The notes: a model not told the origin generated them from the sequence alone. DNA of 64,000 nt from Bacteroidales bacterium (GCA_017991835.1 JAGOPY010000004.1:1-64000); one strand, 5' to 3'. Shown: positions 43,450 through 52,891, counted from the first letter of the stretch. A program made the numbers and translations.

Positions 43450-45590
43450 TGAAAAAGTGTATCATAACTCTTCTCCTAGGTTTCTTGCTCTCTAACCTGT
43501 CAATTGCCGATGAAGGTATGTGGATTCCCAGCCTGATCGGGCAGCAGAAGCTGGACGAAATGAAGAAACGGGGCCTGAAGCTTTCCGCCGAGGATATTTA
43601 CAGCATCAACCAGGCCAGTTTGAAAGATGCCGTGGTGCTCTTCGGTCGTGGCTGCACCGGCGCCATCGTCTCCGGCGAAGGGTTGCTGCTCACCAATCAC
43701 CATTGCGGTTTCGGCAGCATCCAGCGCCACAGCGCCGTGGAGCACGACTATCTGCGCGACGGATTCTGGGCGATGAGCCGCGAAGAAGAGCTGCCTAATG
43801 CAGGACTCTCCGTAACTCTTCTGGTCAGGATGGAGGATGTAACGGATCGTGTCATGGCATCGGTTAAAGAGGGGATGAGCGAGGCCGACCGGCAGGAAGC
43901 CATCGATGATGCGGCAAAGTCCATTGTAGAGGAAGCGGTCAAAGAAACACACTACCAGGCCGAAGTCGAACCGCTGTTCAACGGAAATCAGTATTTTCTC
44001 TATGTTTCGGAGGTTTTCAAGGATGTCCGCCTGGTAGGAGCTCCTCCGTCGGCAGTGGGCAATTTTGGCGGCGATACCGATAACTGGATGTGGCCGAGGC
44101 ATACGGGCGACTTCAGCGTCTTCCGGATTTATGCCGACAGCAACAATATGCCGGCGGAGTATTCGAAGAATAACAAGCCTTATCAGCCAAAAAAGTATTT
44201 TGAAGTTTCCCTGGATGGCGTCGATAAGGGTGATTTTACGATGGTCTACGGATATCCCGCCCGGACACAGCAATATCTGCCTTCTTACATGGTTGAACTG
44301 ATAGCCGAACAATCGAATCCGGAGAAGATAGCCATACGTCGTGAAAAGCTCGACATCATGGGAGCTGCAATGAACTCCGACCAGAAGATCAGGATTCAGT
44401 ATGCCAGCAAATATGCCGGGGTGGCGAATGCCTGGAAGAAGTGGATGGGTGAAAGCAAAGGGCTGCAACGCTTCGATGCCGTGGAGAAAAAACAGGCATT
44501 TGAGAAGGATTTTTCGGCCTGGGCCAGTATGAACGCACCGCAGTACAGCGGGATCCTTCCTGCTTACCAGGCACTGACGGATGAACTGACGCCCTGCCAG
44601 CTCTGGGTCGACCGTTTTTCAGAAGCCGTATGGAGCCTCGATATCATCCGCCTGGCAGCCGGCTACCGGAACCTGGCCGGAATGGACAAAACAGCCGGCG
44701 AAGACCTGCGGAAAGAAGCGGACCGGCTTAAAGGCAATCTGAACGGCTTCTTTAAGGATTATGATCAGGCAACGGATAAGAAGCTCTTTGCCGCCATGCT
44801 CGAGCTTTTCCGGAATAATTCGCAACCGCAGGAACTGCCGGGCATTTACAGCGAAATCGACAGGAAGTTCGGCACCGATATCAACACTTACGCAAACTGG
44901 GTTTATGAGAATTCTTTATTTACGGACCAGGAACGTATGGGCGAATTCCTGGATGGTTATTCCGCCTCTAAAGCAAAGAAAATAGCGGCCGATCCGGTGT
45001 ACAAAGTGATGATCAGTTTCTTTGACAAGTTCATAGCCGACTATTCAGTAAAGTATCAGCGTTTGATGACCGGACAGGACAGCCTGCAGCGGATCTACAT
45101 GAAAGCCATCATGGAGATGAAAAACAACAAGCTGTTGTTTGCCGACGCCAATTTCACGCTCCGGGTATCTTATGGCGTGGTGAAGGATTATTTTCCGCGG
45201 GACGGGGTATATTACGATTACCAGACATCACTGGAAGGGATCATGGAAAAAGACGATCCGGATATTTACGATTACAGGGTCCCGGAGAAACTCAAGGAGC
45301 TTTACCGGGCAAAGGATTACGGCCGGTATGGTGATAACGGGAAAATGAATATCTGTTTCACGGCAGCCAATCACACAACGGGAGGCAATTCCGGCAGCCC
45401 GGTCCTGAATGCGGAAGGGCAGCTGATCGGCCTGAATTTCGACCGGAACTGGGAAGGAACGATGAGCGATATCATGTACGATCCCGACATGTGCCGGAAC
45501 ATTGTGCTCGACATCCGCTACTGCCTGTTTATCATGGATAAGTATGCCGGAGCGGGCCATCTGGTGGAAGAGATGGAAATAGCAGATTAG
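43449..45590 (+). CDS. S46 family dipeptidyl peptidase, DPP11-like (Asp/Glu-specific)
   Basis: A 713-residue exported serine dipeptidyl peptidase of the DPP7/DPP11 family. After the signal peptide (cut near SIADEG) the protease core shows TNHHCG (His85), DNWMWPRHTGDFS (Asp region) and GNSGSP (Ser648). Eighteen residues after the Ser lies Arg666, matching the Arg that gives Porphyromonas DPP11 its preference for Asp/Glu at P1, where DPP7 has Gly. It supports growth on peptides in the periplasm. Confidence 0.92.
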   Translation: MKKCIITLLLGFLLSNLSIADEGMWIPSLIGQQKLDEMKKRGLKLSAEDIYSINQASLKDAVVLFGRGCTGAIVSGEGLLLTNHHCGFGSIQRHSAVEHDYLRDGFWAMSREEELPNAGLSVTLLVRMEDVTDRVMASVKEGMSEADRQEAIDDAAKSIVEEAVKETHYQAEVEPLFNGNQYFLYVSEVFKDVRLVGAPPSAVGNFGGDTDNWMWPRHTGDFSVFRIYADSNNMPAEYSKNNKPYQPKKYFEVSLDGVDKGDFTMVYGYPARTQQYLPSYMVELIAEQSNPEKIAIRREKLDIMGAAMNSDQKIRIQYASKYAGVANAWKKWMGESKGLQRFDAVEKKQAFEKDFSAWASMNAPQYSGILPAYQALTDELTPCQLWVDRFSEAVWSLDIIRLAAGYRNLAGMDKTAGEDLRKEADRLKGNLNGFFKDYDQATDKKLFAAMLELFRNNSQPQELPGIYSEIDRKFGTDINTYANWVYENSLFTDQERMGEFLDGYSASKAKKIAADPVYKVMISFFDKFIADYSVKYQRLMTGQDSLQRIYMKAIMEMKNNKLLFADANFTLRVSYGVVKDYFPRDGVYYDYQTSLEGIMEKDDPDIYDYRVPEKLKELYRAKDYGRYGDNGKMNICFTAANHTTGGNSGSPVLNAEGQLIGLNFDRNWEGTMSDIMYDPDMCRNIVLDIRYCLFIMDKYAGAGHLVEEMEIAD

Positions 45591-45674
45591 TTCAAAGTTC
45601 AAAGATGTAGTGTGGGTTGGATTTTATAAATTTCCACAGGGTGTGGTAGTTCCTTTTGCAATATTTTCTGGATC

Positions 45675-45750
45675 GAGATGGAGTCTCGAAATGTTGAGAC
45701 GCCATCTGCCTGCATCGAGATGGAGTCTCGTGGTTTTGAGATGGAGTCTC
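45675..45750. repeat. 13-bp palindromic repeat cluster (4 copies)
   Basis: Reverse copies at 45675-45687, 45717-45729 and 45738-45750, and a forward intermediate form (GAGACGCCATCTG) at 45696-45708. The starts are spaced exactly 21 bp. The cluster underlies the start and signal-peptide n-region of the GH18 gene. Confidence 0.93.
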
Positions 45751-47508
45751 ATTAGCCTGCCTCTGTTTCTTAACTTCAACCAACTTTCCGCCCAATCCAT
45801 CCATTTCGAACAAAATAGCTATTATCATGCGTTCGGAGAGCAAAAAACCTCATTTTACGATTCACTTAATGGTTTCAACGGGCTCAAACAGAATGTCAAG
45901 ACCGATGAATGCCAGCTGCATCGTGTCGTCTTCGGCTTTCATCCTTACTGGTCGGGCTCGTCGTACCTGAATTACCAGTGGAACCTCTTATCCGATCTTT
46001 GCTACTTTTCGTATGAAGTCGATCCCGTTTCGGGCGATCCGGTGACTATACACGACTGGCTCACCGATCCGGCTATCGACTCTGCTCAGGCCAACGGCGT
46101 CAGGGTTCACCTTTGTGCCACGATCTTCTCCGGGCATTCGGTATTCTTTAACAACCCTGCTGCCCGTCAGAACCTGATCGATAACCTCATCTCGCTGGTA
46201 CAGGAGCGTAATGCTGACGGCGTAAACATGGACATCGAGGCAGTACCCTCGTCGGTGAGCGACAGTATGACGGTTTTTATGCAGGACCTCTCCATACAAC
46301 TCAAAGCAGCAATCCCCGGCGCCATCCTGAGCATCGACCTTCCGGCCGTCGACTGGAGCAACAATTTTCAAATTGACGAATTATCCAATTATCTCGATTG
46401 GTTCTTTGTCATGGGGTACGATTATTACTGGAACGGGAGTTCGGAGGCAGGCCCTGTCTCTCCGCTCTATTCGCTCACACCCGGCTATGACTACAGTTTG
46501 GCACGAACCGTTTCGGCTTACGAAAAGGCTGGCCTGGCGCCGGAAAAGTTCATCCTCGGAATTCCCTATTATGGCAGGCAATGGAAAACCGCATCGGATA
46601 TTATTCCTTCCCCGGTTCTATCAAATGGCATCGCCCTGACCTATTCCAATGTCAGGAATAACTCCGTTATATATAACCCGGAGACCTATCGCTGGGAACC
46701 GGCCAGTGCTTCTTCCTGTTATGTTTTCTTCCTGAACGGATACTGGAACCAGTGTTTTATCGGGCTTGACCGCGATTTGAGGGAGAAATACGATATCGCC
46801 AATTACCGCAACCTGGCCGGAATCGGCATCTGGGCCTTGGGGTATGATAACGGATTTCCCGATCTGTGGCAGGCCATTTCCGATAAATTCACCGATTGTT
46901 ATATTCCGCCGGCATACGATACAATTTTCGACAGTGGAGGCCAAGCCTGGAATTACTACCCGTTCGAAGATTATGAAATGACCATCGATCACGGATACCA
47001 GGAGCCGCGGTTTCTGACTTTCACCACTTTCAGCCTGGAAGCCGGGTACGATTCCCTGTGGATTTATTCAGGAAGTGATTCCGGCATGGTTTTCATCGGA
47101 AGCTATTCCGGAAACGGGAATCCGGGAACGATTACCTCCACCGATGGCTCCTTTACCCTGAGATTCCGGTCGGATGGACTGACCCAGGCGCCCGGCTGGC
47201 AAGCCATATTCCACGACGGGACGATTGGAATAGAACCTATAGTGAAAACCCGCGATCGGCTGCTAATCTATCCCATTCCGGCAAAAGATGAGATTATCAT
47301 AGAACTTCCGAAGGATGGACGGTTTACTGGAGTTTCGATAAATAGTCTTTCAGGAAGAACGCTCATCAGTGCGAAGAGATTACATCAACCGGCCGGTAGC
47401 ACCATGAGAATCAGCATCAGGGATTGGCCGGCGGGCACTTACTTTGTTACGCTGGCCGGCGACAGGGGGAGAAGTATTACCGGGATGTTTGTGAAGGTGG
47501 CGGAATGA
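45691..47508 (+). CDS. GH18-like glycoside hydrolase with CUB domain and type A sorting domain
   Basis: A 605-residue exported protein. The GH18 TIM barrel begins near VVFGFHPYW; the catalytic motif is DGVNMDIE, with Asn in place of the second Asp as in spore-wall/peptidoglycan-acting members, and the Tyr region reads FVMGYDYYW. A CUB-like domain follows (about residues 410-505, SGGQAWNYYPFEDYEM...). A type A sorting domain begins at IYPIPAKDE. The first ATG is 45691; the n-region it encodes (MLRRHLPASRWSLVVLRWSL) comes from the 13-bp repeats. Likely substrate: chitin-like or peptidoglycan glycans. Confidence 0.85.
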   Translation: MLRRHLPASRWSLVVLRWSLISLPLFLNFNQLSAQSIHFEQNSYYHAFGEQKTSFYDSLNGFNGLKQNVKTDECQLHRVVFGFHPYWSGSSYLNYQWNLLSDLCYFSYEVDPVSGDPVTIHDWLTDPAIDSAQANGVRVHLCATIFSGHSVFFNNPAARQNLIDNLISLVQERNADGVNMDIEAVPSSVSDSMTVFMQDLSIQLKAAIPGAILSIDLPAVDWSNNFQIDELSNYLDWFFVMGYDYYWNGSSEAGPVSPLYSLTPGYDYSLARTVSAYEKAGLAPEKFILGIPYYGRQWKTASDIIPSPVLSNGIALTYSNVRNNSVIYNPETYRWEPASASSCYVFFLNGYWNQCFIGLDRDLREKYDIANYRNLAGIGIWALGYDNGFPDLWQAISDKFTDCYIPPAYDTIFDSGGQAWNYYPFEDYEMTIDHGYQEPRFLTFTTFSLEAGYDSLWIYSGSDSGMVFIGSYSGNGNPGTITSTDGSFTLRFRSDGLTQAPGWQAIFHDGTIGIEPIVKTRDRLLIYPIPAKDEIIIELPKDGRFTGVSINSLSGRTLISAKRLHQPAGSTMRISIRDWPAGTYFVTLAGDRGRSITGMFVKVAE

Positions 47509-47517
47509 GTCAAAAAG

Positions 47518-47560
47518 GGGACGCCATCCTTTGGGACGCCATCCCTCGGGACGCCATCCC
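47518..47560. repeat. GC-rich form of the palindromic repeat, three direct copies
   Basis: GGGACGCCATCCT at 47518, then GGGACGCCATCCC at 47533 and 47548, all in one orientation with 15-bp spacing, right after the GH18 stop. This is the GRGACKCCATCYC variant seen also at 24722-24755. Confidence 0.85.
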
Positions 47561-47610
47561 TAATCTTTGTTAATTTATTCACAATAAACCCTCCCTTGAA
47601 TTATTGTTCG

Positions 47611-47618
47611 TAAATTTG
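47611..47618 (+). promoter_or_regulatory. Candidate -7 element for methylmalonyl-CoA mutase genes
   Basis: TAAATTTG fully matches TAnnTTTG, about 83 nt before the mutA ATG. The nearest TTG is 12 bp upstream, too short for the usual -33 spacing. Confidence 0.4.
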
Positions 47619-47700
47619 CGCCCGACCATAGATGGAGCCGTCGTTTATCGCTCGAATAAAAAGATAAATGATTGATAAACAAGATTTAGACTGACATAGA

Positions 47701-49584
47701 ATGGAAGATAATAAAGTGAAAGAGAAACTCTTCCCCGAGTTTCCGCCCGTGGCGGTCGCCGACTGGGAGACAAAAATCAATCAGGACCTGAAAGGGGCCG
47801 ACTATGAAAAAAAACTGGTTTACCGACCTGCGGAAGGCATCCGGATCAAACCCTATTATGCCGCCGATGACCTGCTATCCCTCGAATGCCTTAACCAGTT
47901 CCCCGATTCGTTCCCATACATCCGCGGGAATAAAAAATCGGGAAACGACTGGTTTATCCGCCAGGATATCGTGGTGACCGACCTTAAAAGGGCCAATGAA
48001 AAAGCGCTCGATATCCTTATGAAAGGGATCGGCTCCCTCGGATTTATCCTGGATGATGAAAAAGAATATTCCAAAGATGATCTCGACCTGCTGCTGAAGA
48101 ATATTTTCGCCGAAATGGTCGAGATCAATTTTACCGCCGGCCGGCATGCCATATCGTTGATGAAAAACCATTATGAGATGCTGGTCCGGTATAACCGTGA
48201 TTTCGGTAAAATTTATGGTTCACTGGAGTTTGATCCGTTCGGACGGCTGACCACCCGGGGCAAATTCTACCTGGCTGAGGAGGAAGACCTGGAGATTTGC
48301 AGCGAACTGATCCGGATTTCCGGACACCTGCCTCATTTTACCGTTATCGCAGTCGGTGGCGACCATTTCCACAACGCCGGCGCTACGATCGTCGAAGAGC
48401 TCGCTTTCAGCCTGGCGTCAGGGGCAGAGTACCTCACACGCCTCACGGAGAAGGGTTTGTCTGTAAACCAGGTCGCCCCCAAGATCAGGTTCCGTTTTGC
48501 CACCGGATCCAATTTCTTCATGGAGATCGCCAAATACCGCGCCGCCCGCCTGCTCTGGGCACATATCGTCAAAGCTTACGGACCAAGCCGCGAAGAAGTA
48601 TCCCGGATGACGGTCCATGCCACAACATCCAAATGGAACAAGGCGGTTTACGATCCGTATGTGAATATGCTGCGGACAACCACCGAAGCGATGTCGTCCG
48701 TCGTGGCGGGGATCGATTCGCTGACGGTCGGGCCTTTCAACGCGATCTACCAGCAGTATGACGATTTTGCCGAACGGATCGCCCGCAACCAGCAACTCCT
48801 GCTGAAAGAAGAATCGTATCTCGACCAGGTGGCCGATCCGTCAGCCGGTTCCTACTACATCGAAAGCCTGACCGACAGCATCGCCGCCGAGGCCTGGAAG
48901 CTGTTCCTGGAAGTGGATTCAGTGGGCGGATACCTGCAGGCGGTTAAATCCGGATTTATCCGGGAAAGGATAAAAGCCACGGCGGAAAAAAGAGACGCCG
49001 GCCTGGCCAACCGGAAAGATGTCATTCTCGGAGTCAACCAGTACCCGAACTTTACCGAGAAAAAAGAAGAGCCCTTGGCGGAACAGGTCTTCAGCCCGGC
49101 CAGATCTGGCGAAACGGACCTGATCACAGAACCACTCCGTCTTTACCGCGGCGCGCAGCCTTTCGAAGCGCTACGGTACAAAACAGACATGTATGCCCTT
49201 AAACACAAACGGCCGGCCGCCTTTATGTTCACCTACGGCAACCTGGCCATGCGGATCGCCCGCTCGCAGTTCAGCCGCAACTTCTTCGCCTGCGCCGGTT
49301 TTGATACGATCGATAACCTGGGATTTAAAACCATCGATGAGGGTATCCGGGCTTTCCACGAAAGCCGCGCCGAGATTCTCGTCATTTGCAGCGCCGATGA
49401 AGAATACCCGGTGATCGCCCCGGCGATTCTTGAAGCCTTGAAAGATAAAGCAAAAGTTGTGATTGCCGGATACCCGAAAGATTCAGTTGACGAACTGAAA
49501 GCAAAAGGGATTGAGCATTTTATCCACGTCCGGTCGAATGTGCTCGAAGAGTTGAAGAAGTTTCAGGCTTTGCTTGGTTTATAA
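47701..49584 (+). CDS. mutA: Methylmalonyl-CoA mutase small subunit
   Basis: A 627-residue small subunit of the B12-dependent mutase. It shares the TIM-barrel fold of the large subunit (SLEFDPFGRLTTRGKF, RFRFATGSNFFMEIAKYRAARLLW, DPSAGSYYIESLTDSIA) but its C-terminal domain has lost the cobalamin DxHxxG motif, as expected. With MutB it interconverts succinyl-CoA and methylmalonyl-CoA, allowing propionate formation or propionyl-CoA use. It is followed by mutB after 151 nt that include an inverted repeat element. Confidence 0.95.
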   Translation: MEDNKVKEKLFPEFPPVAVADWETKINQDLKGADYEKKLVYRPAEGIRIKPYYAADDLLSLECLNQFPDSFPYIRGNKKSGNDWFIRQDIVVTDLKRANEKALDILMKGIGSLGFILDDEKEYSKDDLDLLLKNIFAEMVEINFTAGRHAISLMKNHYEMLVRYNRDFGKIYGSLEFDPFGRLTTRGKFYLAEEEDLEICSELIRISGHLPHFTVIAVGGDHFHNAGATIVEELAFSLASGAEYLTRLTEKGLSVNQVAPKIRFRFATGSNFFMEIAKYRAARLLWAHIVKAYGPSREEVSRMTVHATTSKWNKAVYDPYVNMLRTTTEAMSSVVAGIDSLTVGPFNAIYQQYDDFAERIARNQQLLLKEESYLDQVADPSAGSYYIESLTDSIAAEAWKLFLEVDSVGGYLQAVKSGFIRERIKATAEKRDAGLANRKDVILGVNQYPNFTEKKEEPLAEQVFSPARSGETDLITEPLRLYRGAQPFEALRYKTDMYALKHKRPAAFMFTYGNLAMRIARSQFSRNFFACAGFDTIDNLGFKTIDEGIRAFHESRAEILVICSADEEYPVIAPAILEALKDKAKVVIAGYPKDSVDELKAKGIEHFIHVRSNVLEELKKFQALLGL

Positions 49585-49617
49585 GATTTACTTTTAAAAA
49601 ATATATTATTATGATTT

Positions 49618-49719
49618 ACCACAAAGGCGCGCAAAGGATTACACAAAGGCGCACGAATGGGTTCAGTATTTCTGGGATCCTTTGTGTTCTTCGTGAAATC
49701 CTTTGTGTTCCTTTGTGGT
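49618..49719. repeat. Inverted ACCACAAAGG/CCTTTGTGGT element
   Basis: ACCACAAAGG at 49618-49627 pairs with CCTTTGTGGT at 49710-49719. Further CAAAGG and CCTTTG words lie between them. It fills the mutA-mutB gap and belongs to the same style of element as those at 119-177 and 1351-1436. It could fold in the shared transcript. Confidence 0.65.
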
Positions 49720-49735
49720 TATAAAATAAAAAATC

Positions 49736-51889
49736 ATGAAACCGAATTTTCAGAAGATCAATATAAAATCAGTCGCGGCTCAGAGAATCTCAGCTGCCGA
49801 ATGGGAACAGCAGAACCGCAAAGAAGAAGACTGGCTCACTTCCGAAGGTATCCCGGTGAAGCATGCTTACACAGCCGAAGACCTCGCCGGGATGGAGCAC
49901 CTGAGCTATGCCGCCGGCCTGCCGCCGTTCCTGCGCGGGCCTTACTCAACGATGTACGTCCAGAAACCCTGGACCATCAGGCAGTATGCCGGGTTTTCCA
50001 CCGCCGAGGAATCCAATGCCTTTTACCGCCGCAACCTGGCTTCGGGCCAGATGGGATTGTCGGTGGCATTTGATTTAGCCACCCACCGCGGCTACGATTC
50101 CGACCACGAGAGGGTCGTCGGCGATGTGGGCAAAGCCGGCGTGGCAATCGATTCGATCCTCGATATGAAGATCCTGTTCGACCAGATCCCGCTCGACCGC
50201 ATGTCGGTGTCGATGACCATGAACGGCGCGGTGCTGCCCATCATGGCTTTTTACATTGTGGCAGGGCTGGAGCAGGGGGCGAGGCTGGAGCAGCTCTCCG
50301 GAACCATCCAGAACGACATTCTCAAAGAGTTCATGGTGCGCAACACATACATCTATCCGCCACTGCCATCCATGCGCATCATCGCCGATATCTTCAAATA
50401 TACCTCTGCCCACATGCCGAAATTCAACAGCATCAGCGTGAGCGGGTACCACATGCAGGAGGCGGGCGCTACTGCCGAGCTGGAGCTGGCCTACACGCTG
50501 GCCGACGGCTGGGAATACCTGCGGACAGGCACCCAGGCAGGGCTCGACATCGACGACTTTGCCCCGCGTATCTCGTTCTTCTGGGGCATTGGAATGAACC
50601 ATTTTATGGAGGTGGCCAAAATGCGGGCCGGGCGCATGCTCTGGGCGAAAATCGTCAACAAATTCAATCCGAAGAATCCCAAATCGATGATGTTGCGGAC
50701 ACACTGCCAGACCTCCGGCTGGAGCCTGACGGAGCAGGATCCGTTCAACAACGTGGCCCGCACCTGTGTGGAGGCCCTGGGCGCCGTGCTGGGCGGAACG
50801 CAGTCGCTGCACACCAACGCCCTCGACGAGGCCATCGCATTGCCCACCGATTTTTCGGCCCGTATTGCCCGCAATACGCAGATCTTCATCCAGGAAGAGA
50901 CCCAGGTCTGCCGTACCGTCGATCCCTGGGCCGGATCGTATTACATCGAATACCTGACCGACCGGATCGCCCGGAAAGCCTGGGCGCTGATCGAAGAGGT
51001 CGAAGCCCTGGGCGGAATGGCCAAAGCGATCGAAATAGGAATTCCCAAGATGCGGATCGAGGAGGCCGCTGCACGCAAGCAGGCGAGGATTGACTCGCAC
51101 AAAGACACTATCGTGGGGGTTAATAAATACCGGCTCGAAAAGGAGGCGCCGATCGAGACGCTGGAGGTGGATAATACGGCCGTCAGGGAATCACAGTTGA
51201 AGAGACTCCATCTCCTCAAATCACAGCGCAACCAGGCCGATGTCGACCGCATCCTCGGGGCCATTACCCGCTGTTGTGAGACCGGTGAAGGCAATTTGCT
51301 GGAGTTGTCGGTCGAGGCGGCCAAAGCCCGGGCCACGCTCGGCGAGATCTCCAATGCCTGCGAGAAGGTGTTTGGAAGATATAAGGCGGTTATTCGTTCG
51401 ATATCAGGCGTTTACTCCGCCGAGTCGAAGAGCGACGAGAGCTTCCGCCGGGCCTGCGAGCTGGCCGATAAATTTGCCTCGCTCGACGGACGCCGGCCCC
51501 GGATCATGATCGCGAAGATGGGCCAGGACGGCCACGACCGCGGCGCGAAGGTGGTGGCTACCGGCTATGCCGACATTGGTTTCGACGTCGATATCGGCCC
51601 CTTGTTCCAGACCCCGGTGGAGACCGCACGGCAAGCGGTGGAGAACGACGTGCACATCATCGGCGTATCGAGCTTGGCAGCCGGGCACAAGACACTGGTA
51701 CCACAATTAATCGAAGAGCTCAAGAAGCTGGGCCGCGAAGACATCATGGTGATCGTCGGTGGCGTTATTCCGCCGCAGGACTATGATTTCCTGCACAAAG
51801 CCGGCGTCGTCGCCATTTTCGGCCCCGGTACCGTCATTTCCGACGCTGCCATCAAGCTGCTGGAGATCCTGATTGAGGTGAGAAGCTGA
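49736..51889 (+). CDS. mutB: Methylmalonyl-CoA mutase large subunit
   Basis: A 717-residue catalytic subunit. The N-terminal TIM barrel binds acyl-CoA ([49 protein letters not shown]). The C-terminal cobalamin domain has DGHDRG with His600 as the lower cobalt ligand, then [11 protein letters not shown] and [12 protein letters not shown]. Together with MutA it runs the succinyl-CoA/methylmalonyl-CoA step. An exact copy of the window's 13-bp repeat (51202-51214) lies in frame in the interdomain linker, encoding RLHL. Confidence 0.97.
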   Translation: MKPNFQKINIKSVAAQRISAAEWEQQNRKEEDWLTSEGIPVKHAYTAEDLAGMEHLSYAAGLPPFLRGPYSTMYVQKPWTIRQYAGFSTAEESNAFYRRNLASGQMGLSVAFDLATHRGYDSDHERVVGDVGKAGVAIDSILDMKILFDQIPLDRMSVSMTMNGAVLPIMAFYIVAGLEQGARLEQLSGTIQNDILKEFMVRNTYIYPPLPSMRIIADIFKYTSAHMPKFNSISVSGYHMQEAGATAELELAYTLADGWEYLRTGTQAGLDIDDFAPRISFFWGIGMNHFMEVAKMRAGRMLWAKIVNKFNPKNPKSMMLRTHCQTSGWSLTEQDPFNNVARTCVEALGAVLGGTQSLHTNALDEAIALPTDFSARIARNTQIFIQEETQVCRTVDPWAGSYYIEYLTDRIARKAWALIEEVEALGGMAKAIEIGIPKMRIEEAAARKQARIDSHKDTIVGVNKYRLEKEAPIETLEVDNTAVRESQLKRLHLLKSQRNQADVDRILGAITRCCETGEGNLLELSVEAAKARATLGEISNACEKVFGRYKAVIRSISGVYSAESKSDESFRRACELADKFASLDGRRPRIMIAKMGQDGHDRGAKVVATGYADIGFDVDIGPLFQTPVETARQAVENDVHIIGVSSLAAGHKTLVPQLIEELKKLGREDIMVIVGGVIPPQDYDFLHKAGVVAIFGPGTVISDAAIKLLEILIEVRS
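51202..51214. repeat. Exact 13-bp repeat copy inside mutB
   Basis: GAGACTCCATCTC occurs in the mutB linker coding region. It is the only isolated, intragenic exact copy; all the others sit at gene boundaries. Confidence 0.6.
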
Positions 51890-51893
51890 GGGT

Positions 51894-51954
51894 CAGTTGG
51901 ACAGTTCGACGGTTGGACAGTTGGACAGTATGTCGTGAGTCCGCCAAAGGCGGA
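51894..51954. repeat. GTTGGACA tandem and a TCCGCC/GGCGGA hairpin
   Basis: Four imperfect copies of CAGTTGGA/CAGTTCGA (51894-51929) follow the mutB stop. TCCGCCAAAGGCGGA at 51940-51954 is a perfect 6-bp-arm hairpin of a family also found at 24731, 55365 and 60314. Confidence 0.65.
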
Positions 51955-52106
51955 TGAAGGATCGCAGTTGTGCAATTGGGCAGTTATTCGTTATTAAGCC
52001 TGAAGGACTTTTGAGACACTTTAACGGAGGTGCCGGAAGTCAGAATCCAACCATAGAGGGTTTAAAATACTTCACAGGTAAACATGCAATAAAATCTTTC
52101 CGGCAT

Positions 52107-52709
52107 ATGAAAGAGAATAAATCAGAAAGCGGAAAATCTTACTCAGCCCAAGAATCAGTAACTTTCTTTAAAACACAGGATGATTTTAGAAGGTGGCTGG
52201 AAAGTAACTACGAAAAGGAGACTGAACTTGTTGTTGGATATTATAAAATGGATAGTGGTAAACCTTCCATGAGCTGGTCGCAATCGGTTGACCAGGCGCT
52301 TTGTTTTGGTTGGATAGATGGCGTTAGAAGATCCATCGACAAGGAGAGTTATTGCATTCGATTTACACCACGCAGGAGCAACAGTAACTGGAGTGCCATC
52401 AATATTAAAAAGATTGAAGAACTCACAAAAGCAGGACTTATGAATCCGGCTGGACTAAAAGCGTATAGTTTAAGGAAAGAAAATAAATCCGGGATTTACT
52501 CATACGAAAATGATACGATATTTATTGATTCAAACTATGAGTTACAATTTATACAGAACAAAAAAGCGTGGGACTTTTTTATGAAACAAGCACCGTCGTA
52601 TAAAAAAGCAATAATGCGATGGATAATGAGTGCTGTGCAGGAAAAGACAAGGCAATCCCGATTAGAAAAAACAATAAAAGAGAGCGAACAACAAAAGCGA
52701 GTCACCTGA
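52107..52709 (+). CDS. YdeI/OmpD-associated family protein
   Basis: A 200-residue cytoplasmic protein of the YdeI family. It has FKTQDDFRRWLESNY, ELVVGYYKMDSGKPSMSW, the family hallmark QALCFGWIDGVRRSID, FTPRRSNSNWS, and a C-terminal helical RWIMSAVQEKTR part. The biochemical function is unknown. ATG 52107 starts the conserved region; the open frame upstream is more likely noncoding. The gene is visibly more AT-rich than the mutase genes before it, which may mean recent acquisition. Confidence 0.86.
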   Translation: MKENKSESGKSYSAQESVTFFKTQDDFRRWLESNYEKETELVVGYYKMDSGKPSMSWSQSVDQALCFGWIDGVRRSIDKESYCIRFTPRRSNSNWSAINIKKIEELTKAGLMNPAGLKAYSLRKENKSGIYSYENDTIFIDSNYELQFIQNKKAWDFFMKQAPSYKKAIMRWIMSAVQEKTRQSRLEKTIKESEQQKRVT

Positions 52710-52891
52710 TAATACCAACGACCCGCAAAATACTACCGGCCATATTGCCGCTTTTAATTCACTGCAATTTTCCGGGAATATTTTATAATAATGTCAAACA
52801 CCCGGATATTTTCTTTTAACTTTATAGTCAATTAATTAACCATTTCTTCATTGACCGGGATCTGATCATTTTCCGATGTCAGCGATTGAAT

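Noticed and set aside
43500..44468. 322-residue minus-strand frame opposite the S46 peptidase
   Set aside because: It overlaps the catalytic part of a clear peptidase and shows no family features.
45675..45750. Possible CRISPR array
   Set aside because: The repeats are only 13 bp, spacers are 8 bp, orientation alternates, and no cas genes are present.
50075..51100. 341-residue minus-strand frame opposite mutB
   Set aside because: mutB is unmistakable on the other strand. The antisense frame is long only because of high GC and codon bias.
52021..52106. Upstream extension of the YdeI frame as coding
   Set aside because: The 51 extra residues do not resemble the family N-terminus, and the conserved region begins just after the ATG at 52107.
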